Source of the DNA: Bacteroidota bacterium
GTDB taxonomy: Bacteria; Bacteroidota; Bacteroidia; Chitinophagales; Saprospiraceae
Direction of reading: 5' to 3'
Assembly: GCA_018969455.1 (NCBI GenBank)
Contig: JAGWYI010000153.1
Location: 1 to 8,465 of the forward strand
DNA: 8,465 nt
Shown piece after piece: positions 1 to 7,315 of the stretch. Position 1 is the first letter of the stretch. Every line of letters begins with the position of its first letter. The position numbers were made by a program, and so were the translations under genes. The notes below the pieces were generated by a model, which saw only the letters and a program-made list of their open reading frames with translations, did not search any database and was not told the DNA's origin.

Positions 1-1
1 T

Positions 2-1945
2 ACCATCAAAAATTGTGTAGGCATCAACACGCCCCACATTGAAAACGCACCCATGTATTTCAATGGAGGATTGATGTTTATTTCTTCTCAAGACGAAAAT
101 GGCCCGCGAGACCGAGACGATGAGCCCTTTACGGAATACTACCTTGCTGTGTTCGACCCCAACGGCGACCCGACAACGCCCTCCAAGTTCTTCTTCGACA
201 GCAGCAAAAAGTCGGCTTTGTACGATGGTCCGCTGTGCTTTAGCCGGGATGAACGAACCGCCTATTTTACCCGTACCAACAACAAAGACGGCATTCGAAA
301 GGCTGGAAGAAATGGTGTTGCTAGAAACAAAATTTATGAAACCAAAAAGGATACCCTCGATCCGGATTGGTTTGCAGCTACCGAATTGCCTTTTAACAAC
401 GACAATTACGATTGCGTTCATCCAAGCCTCTCTCCCGATGGAACCAAACTCTTTTTTGCATCCGACAAACTGGAAGATTCAAAAGGAGGTTTTGATATTT
501 ATTATGTAGAACGTAAAGACAAAGGAAACGGCGTTTTTACCTGGGGTAAACCCATCAATCTGGAGGCGGTCAATACAGAACGCAATGAAATTTATCCCTT
601 TATAAGCCATCAGGGCACCCTGTTCTTTTCCTCCAACGGTAGGGAAAACTCTAAGGGCGGATATGATTTGTACTATGTTCGGAACCCATTTACCGACGCC
701 GACGAAATCATTAACATGAACGAACCATTCAATTCTCCAGGCGACGACAAGGCCTTGATTATTGATGTAGATGGAAAATCGGGCTTTTTTGCAAGTAACG
801 GAATCAAAGGATTTGGGAAAGAAGATATTTTCCGTTTCAATGCCCCCAGAGGTTTGGAAGGCATTGGAAAACCTGAAACAAACCGCGCGTTTTTTACAGT
901 AAAGGACTCAAAAACCGGCGAACCGTTGCAAAATGCTGCAATTCGGGTGTTGACACCTACTGCTGACGGATTTCTGGGCAGCGACGGTCCTGATGATTTT
1001 TATAAATTTGAAATTTTACCTACATCCGATAAAAAGAACGTGCTGAATTTCCAATTGGTACGAAAAGATGCCACCGACCTGGGCAAGCCTAGTTTTTTCG
1101 CTAACGCCAGCGGGGCAGCCCAAACCGAGTTTGATCGATATCGGAGCTATTTGGTGTTGGTAACCATGGATGGATACCGTACCATGGAGCGGCTGATTTC
1201 CATCGAGGATGAGAAAGATCTGAAACTGGATTTCAACATGCGCGAGGCGCCATTGTGCTATCGCGCCGGTGGTATTGTACTTTCCGCCGAGTTCGGTACC
1301 CGCATTTTCAATGCTGTAGTAAAATTGGTGCATCGTGTAAGCGGGGAAGAGGTAACAGTACGTACAACTTCCAACGGCGAATTTGATGTTTGCTTGCCAA
1401 TCGATGGCGACTATGTGGGTTATGTAGATCGTGAAGGTTTTAACTCGGCCAGTTTCAGAATTACCGCCACGCGTGGTAAAAAACCCACTCAGGAAATATT
1501 GCTCAAGCCACTCAAAGAAGGAACAACAATTGAAGAAGAGATGCCTTTGGCCAATGGTTTACAAGACGGCTCGGTAATTGTGATGGAGAGAATATTTTAT
1601 GAATACAATAAAGCCACCTTAAACCAGTACGCTGTCCGAAACCTGGATGCCTTATATGATCTTCTGGTGCGCTACCCCGAAATGCAAATCGATATCAATG
1701 TACATACAGATACCCGAGGTGATACCCGGTTGAATCAGGAGTTGACAGATGCTCGGGCGAAAAATGCAAAAACTTATCTGACTTATCGGGGCATTGATCC
1801 CGAACGCATTCGTGCATATGGTAAAGGCGAATCAGAGCCGCGAAATCGTTGTGTAGAGGGTGTAGAATGCAGTGATGAAGAACATCAACAAAATAATCGA
1901 CTGGAAATAGTGGTACGCTATCTGGGGAGTCCGGCAAAACCATAG
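2..1945 (+). CDS. PD40 propeller / OmpA_C envelope protein (PorE-like), 5' end missing
   Basis: The reading frame is open from base 2, so the true start lies outside the window; 647 residues are visible. The ATG at 53 falls inside a propeller blade (APMYFNGGLMF) and is not the start. Counting from that Met: PD40 blades carry the FxSDG/GGxDIYY pattern at about 1-35, 58-95, 123-152 (HPSLSPDG, GGFDIYY), 180-208 (GGYDLYY) and 243-262. A beta-rich region follows (280-398), then a carboxypeptidase-regulatory-like domain (402-487, Cys402 and Cys447). An OmpA-type peptidoglycan-binding domain (508-624) has HTD, the N-x-x-L-T-x-x-R-A stretch and a two-Cys insert near the end. Family knowledge: such proteins sit in the periplasm or outer membrane and bind peptidoglycan. 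PorE of the type IX secretion system has this order after an N-terminal TPR, which cannot be seen here. PorE is possible; a general PD40/OmpA protein is the safer call. Confidence 0.9.
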   Translation, partial: TIKNCVGINTPHIENAPMYFNGGLMFISSQDENGPRDRDDEPFTEYYLAVFDPNGDPTTPSKFFFDSSKKSALYDGPLCFSRDERTAYFTRTNNKDGIRKAGRNGVARNKIYETKKDTLDPDWFAATELPFNNDNYDCVHPSLSPDGTKLFFASDKLEDSKGGFDIYYVERKDKGNGVFTWGKPINLEAVNTERNEIYPFISHQGTLFFSSNGRENSKGGYDLYYVRNPFTDADEIINMNEPFNSPGDDKALIIDVDGKSGFFASNGIKGFGKEDIFRFNAPRGLEGIGKPETNRAFFTVKDSKTGEPLQNAAIRVLTPTADGFLGSDGPDDFYKFEILPTSDKKNVLNFQLVRKDATDLGKPSFFANASGAAQTEFDRYRSYLVLVTMDGYRTMERLISIEDEKDLKLDFNMREAPLCYRAGGIVLSAEFGTRIFNAVVKLVHRVSGEEVTVRTTSNGEFDVCLPIDGDYVGYVDREGFNSASFRITATRGKKPTQEILLKPLKEGTTIEEEMPLANGLQDGSVIVMERIFYEYNKATLNQYAVRNLDALYDLLVRYPEMQIDINVHTDTRGDTRLNQELTDARAKNAKTYLTYRGIDPERIRAYGKGESEPRNRCVEGVECSDEEHQQNNRLEIVVRYLGSPAKP

Positions 1946-1952
1946 TTTATTG

Positions 1953-1960
1953 TACCTTTG
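1953..1960 (+). promoter_or_regulatory. Candidate Bacteroidota -7 promoter element (TAnnTTTG)
   Basis: TACCTTTG matches the Bacteroidota -7 consensus TAnnTTTG exactly. It lies in the short gap between the envelope gene and the metallophosphoesterase gene. A start site a few bases downstream (about 1965-1968) would give a leader of about 35 bases before the ATG at 2003. No TTG-type -33 element is visible at the expected spacing, so the match rests on one half only. Confidence 0.4.
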
Positions 1961-2002
1961 AGGTTTTATAGAGCATGGCTCTTTGTAGTTGAAGCTTTGA
2001 AA

Positions 2003-3151
2003 ATGAAAAAATTGGGCCTTATTTTGTGCCTTTGTGTGCACTTTTTATCGTGTTTGTCAGGATACGCTGGCACACCTGAACCATTTAAGGGAGGAACAGA
2101 CGGCCCGCATGTATTTTATCGGAACGGGCATGTTTTTGTCAAATCTGTTGAAAAACGCGATACCAGCCTGGTATTGCGATCCATTACGTATTCCGAGCGA
2201 AAACATGCCTTACTCAGTTGTTCCATACCTGAAACAAATGACCGTTTTAGTTTTTTGTTGAAAGACAGTTTGCTTATTGAACCGGATCAATATGAATTGC
2301 CTGAAAAAATGATCGTTTTATCCGATATTGAAGGCAATTTTTTGGCTTTTAAAACCATGTTGCTTGGCGCCCGAGTTATCAACAAGGACTTTAAATGGAT
2401 ATTTGGAAAAGGTCACCTGGTGTTGTTGGGCGATTATTTTGACCGGGGTTTGAATGTAACGGAGTGTTTGTGGTTGGTGTACAAACTTGAGCAGGAAGCA
2501 AAATTGGCAGGCGGAAAGGTTCATTTTATTTTAGGGAATCACGAAATCCTCAACCTGCAAGGAAATACCGAGTACGTGCGGCAAAAATATTTGGCGAATG
2601 CCAAAATCATGGGCGAAAGTTATCCGCTTTGGTTTGATGAAGACTCCGAATTGGGGCGATGGCTGCGCACGAAAAACGCACTTGAAAAAATTGGCGGTTT
2701 TTTATTTTGTCATGGCGGCATCAGCCCGGAATTGGCCCGCACCAAAATGACCATCTCTTCCATCAATCGCATTTCCCGAAACCATCTGGGAGAAGCACAG
2801 GAAATTATTCCGCCAGGCAATGCACGCGCTGTTTTTGATCAGCAAACGGGCATTTTCTGGTGCCGGACCATTGCCAAAAGTAAAATCAGCATGGAAGATT
2901 TGGACATGATTTTGGCGTTTTATGGTGGACAGCGGATGGTTATTGGGCATACCCTGGTGCCTGATTTGACCCTCAATTATGGTGGTCGCGTCATTTGCAT
3001 CGACTTGTATCACGAAGAAAACCTCCGCCGAGGATTTATGAAAACCCTTTTGATCGAAGATGGGATCTGCTACGGTATTGACGATAAAGGGGAAAAATCT
3101 TCCGTTTTTACCGTTGCATTTCCACACAAAGACGAATCGAACAAAGAATAG
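2003..3151 (+). CDS. Exported metallophosphoesterase (PPP / Shewanella-like phosphatase type)
   Basis: This is a 382-residue calcineurin-like phosphoesterase, predicted to hydrolyse phosphate esters or phosphoprotein with a two-metal centre outside the cytoplasm. Motifs: SDIEGN (Asp108, Glu110), GDYFDRG (Asp144, Asp147, Arg148), GNHE (Asn179, His180), HGG (His237) and GHT (His316), in the usual PPP order. The N-terminus is a signal peptide: MKK, a hydrophobic run to about residue 19, and a GYA-G cleavage site near 22. Cys17 (FLSC) makes a lipoprotein possible, though the lipobox is poor. I chose the ATG at 2003 because it gives a clean signal peptide; an in-frame TTG at 1958 would add 15 residues and overlaps the promoter candidate. 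The oddity is Glu in the first motif where the family normally has His. Residues about 24-100 form an N-terminal region I do not recognise. The natural substrate is unknown. Confidence 0.85.
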   Translation: MKKLGLILCLCVHFLSCLSGYAGTPEPFKGGTDGPHVFYRNGHVFVKSVEKRDTSLVLRSITYSERKHALLSCSIPETNDRFSFLLKDSLLIEPDQYELPEKMIVLSDIEGNFLAFKTMLLGARVINKDFKWIFGKGHLVLLGDYFDRGLNVTECLWLVYKLEQEAKLAGGKVHFILGNHEILNLQGNTEYVRQKYLANAKIMGESYPLWFDEDSELGRWLRTKNALEKIGGFLFCHGGISPELARTKMTISSINRISRNHLGEAQEIIPPGNARAVFDQQTGIFWCRTIAKSKISMEDLDMILAFYGGQRMVIGHTLVPDLTLNYGGRVICIDLYHEENLRRGFMKTLLIEDGICYGIDDKGEKSSVFTVAFPHKDESNKE

Positions 3152-3194
3152 CTTGGCCTCTCGAAATCGTTTTAGTGCTATTCCTTCAAATACA

Positions 3195-3220
3195 GGGGAT
3201 TTTTTGCATTAAATCCTTTT
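3195..3220 (+). terminator. Candidate intrinsic terminator after the metallophosphoesterase gene
   Basis: GGATTT (3197-3202) and AAATCC (3211-3216) form a perfect 6-bp stem with an 8-base loop. Two G-U pairs can extend its base. TTTTCTT follows directly. The stem is AT-rich and weak, but it sits 45 bases after the stop codon at 3151, where a terminator is expected between convergent genes. On the minus strand no T tract follows, so it would act only on plus-strand transcripts. Confidence 0.4.
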
Positions 3221-3248
3221 CTTGCCCATTTATACTTTACACCGCCAG

Positions 3249-3307
3249 ATTTTGTGCATAACGATCTTTATAAATCATCGTCATCCATCCCGATTTATCC
3301 ACAAAAT
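3249..3307. repeat. Nested inverted repeat in the convergent intergenic gap
   Basis: The outer arms ATTTTGTG (3249-3256) and CACAAAAT (3300-3307) are perfect 8-bp complements. The inner arms ATAAATC (3270-3276) and GATTTAT (3292-3298) are perfect 7-bp complements around a 15-base loop. The 3' arms are separated by one base; the 5' arms are separated by 13 bases, which would bulge. The region lies past both convergent stop codons and no gene covers it. It could be a 3'-end structure of either transcript, but there is no T tract next to it, and AT-rich arms can arise by chance. Confidence 0.35.
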
Positions 3308-3342
3308 GCGGCGAAACCTGGTATAAATGCGTTTTTTTTCGT

Positions 3343-4380
3343 TTAGAGTGTTTGTAACATATCGAGCAAACGCAGTTGATTGCGTGTCCGCTGCAAATTG
3401 TGCATGGGCTGGGTGGTTTTAAAATAAACATCACCTTCCAGAAAATCAGTTAAAAAACGCATTGCCTGTTCTCCGGTCATCCATAATCCACCCAAAAACA
3501 AATGCTCCTCCTCGGCCGAATTCAAAAAGCCGGATGTCGCTTCACAATATCCTTCGAGCAAAGCATTCAGCACGTCCTTCCTCAATGTAATTTCTGATGC
3601 AGGGGCATCTTCCGGCATATTGGGAACAAAAGTACGCACCATGTCGCCAAAATCGGATAATACGGTTCCGGGCATAATGGTATCCCAGTCAATAACTGCC
3701 AATGCTTTATGGGTAATTCGATCAAAAAGGATATTTCCGGCTTTGGTATCATTGTGGGTAACACGTACTGGCAGCGTTTTTTTAAGCTTGCTAATTTGAT
3801 CAAATAAGGGCTTTAGTGCCAAAATTGATTCAATTTCTGGTTTTGCAAGGTTCGTTCGTCCCAACTTATCGTATTTCAAAATTTCCATAAATTGATTCCA
3901 ACGTCGGTCGGTGTCGTGAAAACCTTCTATGGTTTCATGCAATAGTTCAACCGGAAAATCGGATAAGGCAAGTGCAAATGTGCCATAAGCGTGTGCTGCC
4001 TCGCGCACGCACGCAGGGTCGACCAAACCCTCGGGGGTAAAACTGTTGCCAATGTACGAAAATAAACGCCAATGATTGCCAGAAGCATCAACGTGAAGCC
4101 AATTCTGCTTGAATGTGGGTATTGGCTCGGCTATTTGAAGGGGATATCGCTTGTTTTGCCTCAAGTGTTTGGCAACCGAAACCTGGTTGTGCATCAGCTG
4201 GAAAGGCTTCGCAAAAACCTGATGATTCAGGCGTTGAAGAATATATTCAGCAGTATTCCCATTGGGCATCAACAGGACAACACGATAGGTATCATTGATG
4301 TTACCATTGCCAATTTCCTGACTTTCAAGCACTTTTTCAAAAGCCACAAACTCATTTAAAAGTGTATCAACCTGAATCAT
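3343..4380 (-). CDS. NahK-like sugar kinase, APH phosphotransferase fold
   Basis: This is a 345-residue phosphotransferase of the aminoglycoside-phosphotransferase/choline-kinase fold. It most resembles N-acetylhexosamine 1-kinase (NahK), which phosphorylates GlcNAc or GalNAc at C1 with ATP; B. longum NahK is about 359 residues. Seen here: the N-lobe loop GNGNINDTY (24-32), the catalytic loop THNDTKAGN (Asp211, Asn216), the metal-binding VIDWDTIMPG (Asp231, Asp233) with DFGD soon after, and a C-terminal RTRNQLRLL. THNDTK plus IDxDTxMPG is the NahK-type pattern and differs from antibiotic kinases. There is no signal peptide or membrane span, so it acts in the cytoplasm. Its ATG overlaps the stop of the upstream glycosyltransferase gene, so translation is probably coupled. 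Some relatives carry a 'mucin desulfatase' label, which does not fit the kinase residues. The actual sugar cannot be read from sequence; resistance to aminoglycosides is unlikely. Confidence 0.8.
   Translation of the reverse strand: MIQVDTLLNEFVAFEKVLESQEIGNGNINDTYRVVLLMPNGNTAEYILQRLNHQVFAKPFQLMHNQVSVAKHLRQNKRYPLQIAEPIPTFKQNWLHVDASGNHWRLFSYIGNSFTPEGLVDPACVREAAHAYGTFALALSDFPVELLHETIEGFHDTDRRWNQFMEILKYDKLGRTNLAKPEIESILALKPLFDQISKLKKTLPVRVTHNDTKAGNILFDRITHKALAVIDWDTIMPGTVLSDFGDMVRTFVPNMPEDAPASEITLRKDVLNALLEGYCEATSGFLNSAEEEHLFLGGLWMTGEQAMRFLTDFLEGDVYFKTTQPMHNLQRTRNQLRLLDMLQTL
4377..4380 (-). other. ATGA stop/start overlap joining glycosyltransferase and kinase genes
   Basis: Read on the minus strand, the four bases are ATGA. 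The TGA ends the membrane glycosyltransferase and the ATG starts the sugar kinase. This arrangement usually means translational coupling, so the two proteins are probably made together and in related amounts. Confidence 0.8.
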
Positions 4381-6191
4381 TTGGATTTAAACAGTTCTAC
4401 CTGCATTTCATCGATCAAGGTGGTGTTGGGGTTTCCGGCATTCCAACAAAATATTTGAACTTTGTTAAAAGATTCTTTGGGAATACGGGTGTCAAAATAG
4501 ACCGAACCAGGTTCGGTATTTTGTACGTGACGTTGCAAACGCAAAACAGCATCTTTCAACACTTTTCCATCGGGCGTCCAGAACCGAATGGTAAATTGGG
4601 TCATTTGCCAGGGAATTGGGTTGAATTTCAAGCATTTAAACCGTGTTGAGGCACGAATCCAGTCAAAGTTTTGCCATTCCACCCAAGAAACTTCGGCAGA
4701 ATAACAAGAAACATATTCGTGATTGGGATCAAGAATGGCCGATTGTTGTCCCTCCAGTGGATTGTCACGGGTTATGCCGGTGGAGTCTTGTTCAAAGTTG
4801 GCGCGCGCTATTTCCCGAACATCGGTTCTTTCACCGCTAAACACTTCCCTTACATCCAATAATTTTATGGCTTCATCCTTATTGATGTTCCAACGACCCA
4901 GAATATAGCGCACATAGGGCGTATTCATTTGTTCGGGTAAAAAATTGCCGCCCCAATGTGCCTGATGTGTCCACCAGAGGTTGAGGTAAATGCCCAGCAA
5001 TGCCCAAGCGCCGATAATTACCATCCGCCATGTTTTCTTTACTGACCAATTGGCAAGGGCAGCCAGGGAAAATGCCCAAAGCGGATAACTTTGTATGAGC
5101 GCTCGCTGTCCCAAACTACCTCCATACCACCAGATATTCCAGGCAGCATCTACATACAAACACAACATGCACAAGCTCAAAATAGTCGGGAAGAGCTTGG
5201 GTTGTTGTTGATAAAGCGCAAAAAAACCAGGCAAAACAAGCAGCATAATGGGTGAATAAACCCACCATCCTGCTTTTGCACTGATGAGTACATCCCGAAG
5301 GTGTGGATGCAGCCAATTGAATCCCTGATCTTGATAGCTGTATACAATCCAGTGCCCAGAAACGTATTTCCAGTATAGGGCTTGAAGACTCAACAAGCAA
5401 AAGGCCGCCAGCACGGCCAATACCACTTTTAAATAATGGGTTTGCAGCACTTTCCAGCGTTGCAGCAAAGCCTGTTTCCCCGATATGCCCCAGCATATTG
5501 GAATGAGCGCAGTAAGAAGCTCGGTGGGTCGGGTAATACCCGCCCATGCAACAAGCAAACCGATTGCCAGCGAGCCAGCATAGGATGGTTTTTGGTAAAA
5601 GCGAATGGTGGCATAGATTAACAGAACATACAATGTAAACAGCCAATTATGCGTCATTGAGCCTGTTATGGCGGTATATTCCAAATAATTGCTACCAAAA
5701 GCCAGGGCAATTAGGGTTGCTGCTACGGCAATTTCACCAAAATAGAACAACAGAACGCGTCGAAGAACCCACAAACCCAGGAAAGCAACCAGCAGGCTTC
5801 CCCAGCTGATGGCAGCCTGGTAAGGACGGGAATAGCCATCGGCCGGGTATCCCAACATGGGTGCAACAATATGTGCGATTCCGAAAAAAGGGGCCATTTG
5901 AAGTGCCTGACCCATGGGGTATTTTAAAATAGCGGCTCCGCTACTGTCCCTAAAATAATCGCCTCCTTTGGGCCCGGGAGCGTATTGATCGTACACGGAA
6001 TCATAAAAGGACAGGTCTTTTAGGTCTTTGTAAATAAAGACTGCCGGGAGATACAGGTAATATCCGGCCACATCCCAACTGATGGTTGCCTCCGACTGCG
6101 TTTTTTTCCATTTAGGATAATACAATATATTGGTTGCCAGCAATAGGAGGCAAGCGAGAATAAACGCGTCGTACGATATTTTTGGCGCCAT
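4377..6191 (-). CDS. GT-C-like polytopic membrane glycosyltransferase with soluble C-terminal domain
   Basis: This is a 604-residue inner-membrane protein. About ten to twelve hydrophobic segments lie between residues 8 and 407, for example 8-24, 130-149, 155-170, 184-197, 206-218, 255-273, 312-327, 335-348, 368-381 and 389-406. The first loop holds ISWDVAGYYLYLPA; Asp40 lies where GT-C enzymes keep the catalytic acid. Other landmarks are GSMTHN (177-182), ITRPTE (219-224) and WYGGSLGQRALI (355-366), patterns I associate with Bacteroidota proteins related to family 39 (mannosyl/arabinosyl-type) glycosyltransferases. Family knowledge: these use polyprenyl-phosphate sugars and act on the periplasmic face. 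Residues about 440-604 are soluble and beta-rich, perhaps a sugar- or acceptor-binding sandwich. The start is the ATG 19 bases after the fabH stop. Donor and acceptor are unknown. A membrane protein of other function with this fold cannot be excluded. Confidence 0.75.
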   Translation of the reverse strand: MAPKISYDAFILACLLLLATNILYYPKWKKTQSEATISWDVAGYYLYLPAVFIYKDLKDLSFYDSVYDQYAPGPKGGDYFRDSSGAAILKYPMGQALQMAPFFGIAHIVAPMLGYPADGYSRPYQAAISWGSLLVAFLGLWVLRRVLLFYFGEIAVAATLIALAFGSNYLEYTAITGSMTHNWLFTLYVLLIYATIRFYQKPSYAGSLAIGLLVAWAGITRPTELLTALIPICWGISGKQALLQRWKVLQTHYLKVVLAVLAAFCLLSLQALYWKYVSGHWIVYSYQDQGFNWLHPHLRDVLISAKAGWWVYSPIMLLVLPGFFALYQQQPKLFPTILSLCMLCLYVDAAWNIWWYGGSLGQRALIQSYPLWAFSLAALANWSVKKTWRMVIIGAWALLGIYLNLWWTHQAHWGGNFLPEQMNTPYVRYILGRWNINKDEAIKLLDVREVFSGERTDVREIARANFEQDSTGITRDNPLEGQQSAILDPNHEYVSCYSAEVSWVEWQNFDWIRASTRFKCLKFNPIPWQMTQFTIRFWTPDGKVLKDAVLRLQRHVQNTEPGSVYFDTRIPKESFNKVQIFCWNAGNPNTTLIDEMQVELFKSK

Positions 6192-6210
6192 AATGTGGGA
6201 ATTTTGGTTT

Positions 6211-7281
6211 TTACCAACGAATCAAAGCAGAGGCCCAGGTAAATCCGCTACCGAAAGCGGCCAGGCAAACCAAATTTCCGGCCTGAATTTTCCCCGCTTC
6301 CCAGGCTTCGCTCAGGGCAATTGGAATAGAAGCTGCTGTTGTATTTCCAAATCGCTGAATGTTGTTCCACACCTGATCATCGCGGAGCTTAAGCTGCTTT
6401 TGAACAAACTGGCTGATGCGCAAATTCGCTTGATGGGGAATAAGCATATCAATATCAGATACTTGCAAACCAGCGGAGAGGAGTGCCTCATGGATCACCT
6501 CCGGAAATTTTTGAACAGCGAGTTTGAATACAAATTGGCCATCCATATTGGGGTAATACATGCCTTCCTGGATCATTCTCGGGGTAATAAACATTTCGCC
6601 AAAAACCGAAGGATCCGGGTAGCCAAAATTGGTGGTATCGCCCGATTTGGCCGCATGGTACCCGCCATGGCAGCCAGGATTGATGAAAGCCAGTTTTTCG
6701 GCATAGGTTCCGTCGGCATGTAACTTGGTGGTTAAAATACCTTTGTTGGGTTCATTGGTGGGTTGAACCACGGCAGCCCCGGCGCCATCTCCAAAAATGA
6801 CCGTCACATTTCGGCCTCGGGTTGAAAAATCGAGCCCCATGGAATGCATTTCGGAACCTACCACCAAAACATTTTTGTACATGCCCGTTTTAACAAACTG
6901 GTCGGCAATGGAGAGTGCATAAATAAATCCACTGCATTGATTCCGAATATCGAGTGCGCCAACTTCTTTGTGGGTAATGCCCAGTTCGCGTTGCATTAAC
7001 ACGCCGCACCCTGGGAAATAATAATCGGGGCTGAGGGTAGCAAAAATGATAAAGTCAATTTCTTCCGGGCTGGTTCCCGCACGCTCACAGGCAATGCGTG
7101 CCGCAGCAGCGCCCATGGTTGCCGTGGTCTCTTCGTGTTTTGTTCCGTAACGGCGGTTTTGAATTCCTGTACGCTCTTGGATCCATTCGTCGGTGGTGTC
7201 CATCACTCTGGTGAGGGCTTCATTTGAAACCACCTTACTCGGAACATAATGGCCGATACCGGCAATTTTACTTTGAAACAT
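6211..7281 (-). CDS. fabH: 3-oxoacyl-[acyl-carrier-protein] synthase III (KAS III, FabH type)
   Basis: This is a 356-residue thiolase-fold condensing enzyme. KAS III joins an acyl-CoA to malonyl-ACP, the first condensation of fatty-acid synthesis, in the cytoplasm. The catalytic triad is complete: Cys116 in NQCSGF, His283 in PHQANLRI and Asn313 in GNTTAAS. Other family marks are DEWIQERTGI (31-40), GDGAGAAV (164-171) and the C-terminal FGSGFTWAS. It is about 40 residues longer than E. coli FabH (317); the extra length lies mainly around 185-250, between the GDGAG strand and the FKLAV helix, a form I have seen in other Bacteroidota. The leader before the ATG is A/T-rich (7282-7302) with no Shine-Dalgarno site, as usual in this phylum. 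The neighbours are a transporter and a glycosyltransferase instead of plsX/rpmF, so this may be a second or specialised copy. The enzyme class is sure; the acyl primer is not. Confidence 0.93.
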   Translation of the reverse strand: MFQSKIAGIGHYVPSKVVSNEALTRVMDTTDEWIQERTGIQNRRYGTKHEETTATMGAAAARIACERAGTSPEEIDFIIFATLSPDYYFPGCGVLMQRELGITHKEVGALDIRNQCSGFIYALSIADQFVKTGMYKNVLVVGSEMHSMGLDFSTRGRNVTVIFGDGAGAAVVQPTNEPNKGILTTKLHADGTYAEKLAFINPGCHGGYHAAKSGDTTNFGYPDPSVFGEMFITPRMIQEGMYYPNMDGQFVFKLAVQKFPEVIHEALLSAGLQVSDIDMLIPHQANLRISQFVQKQLKLRDDQVWNNIQRFGNTTAASIPIALSEAWEAGKIQAGNLVCLAAFGSGFTWASALIRW

Positions 7282-7315
7282 GGTTGTTTATTTTTATTTA
7301 TTTGGCAGAATCAGG

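Noticed and set aside
1003..1010. TAAATTTG, an exact match to the -7 promoter consensus
   Set aside because: It lies in the middle of the envelope gene with no gene starting nearby.
2702..3127. Minus-strand open frame of 141 residues
   Set aside because: It is antisense to the metallophosphoesterase, covering its HGG and GHT motifs; no start context or family pattern.
3304..3331. Direct repeat AAATGCG (3304-3310 and 3325-3331) next to a run of eight T
   Set aside because: The repeat is only 7 bp, and no convincing stem precedes the T run, so neither an attachment site nor a terminator can be claimed.
3343..4380. Aminoglycoside resistance gene
   Set aside because: The fold is shared, but the HNDTK and IDWDTIMPG patterns follow the sugar-kinase (NahK) type, and the gene is coupled to a glycosyltransferase gene.
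5116..5646. Minus-strand open frame of 176 residues
   Set aside because: It is an alternative frame inside the membrane glycosyltransferase gene, rich in Cys, Ser and His without recognisable motifs.
6204..6217. Small hairpin TTGGT-TTTT-ACCAA at the fabH stop codon
   Set aside because: The stem is only 5 bp, has no T tract after it on the minus strand, and this size is expected several times by chance in the window.
6130..6723. Plus-strand open frame of 197 residues
   Set aside because: It lies antisense to fabH, whose catalytic motifs are all intact; its product has no family features and it runs across the fabH/glycosyltransferase junction.
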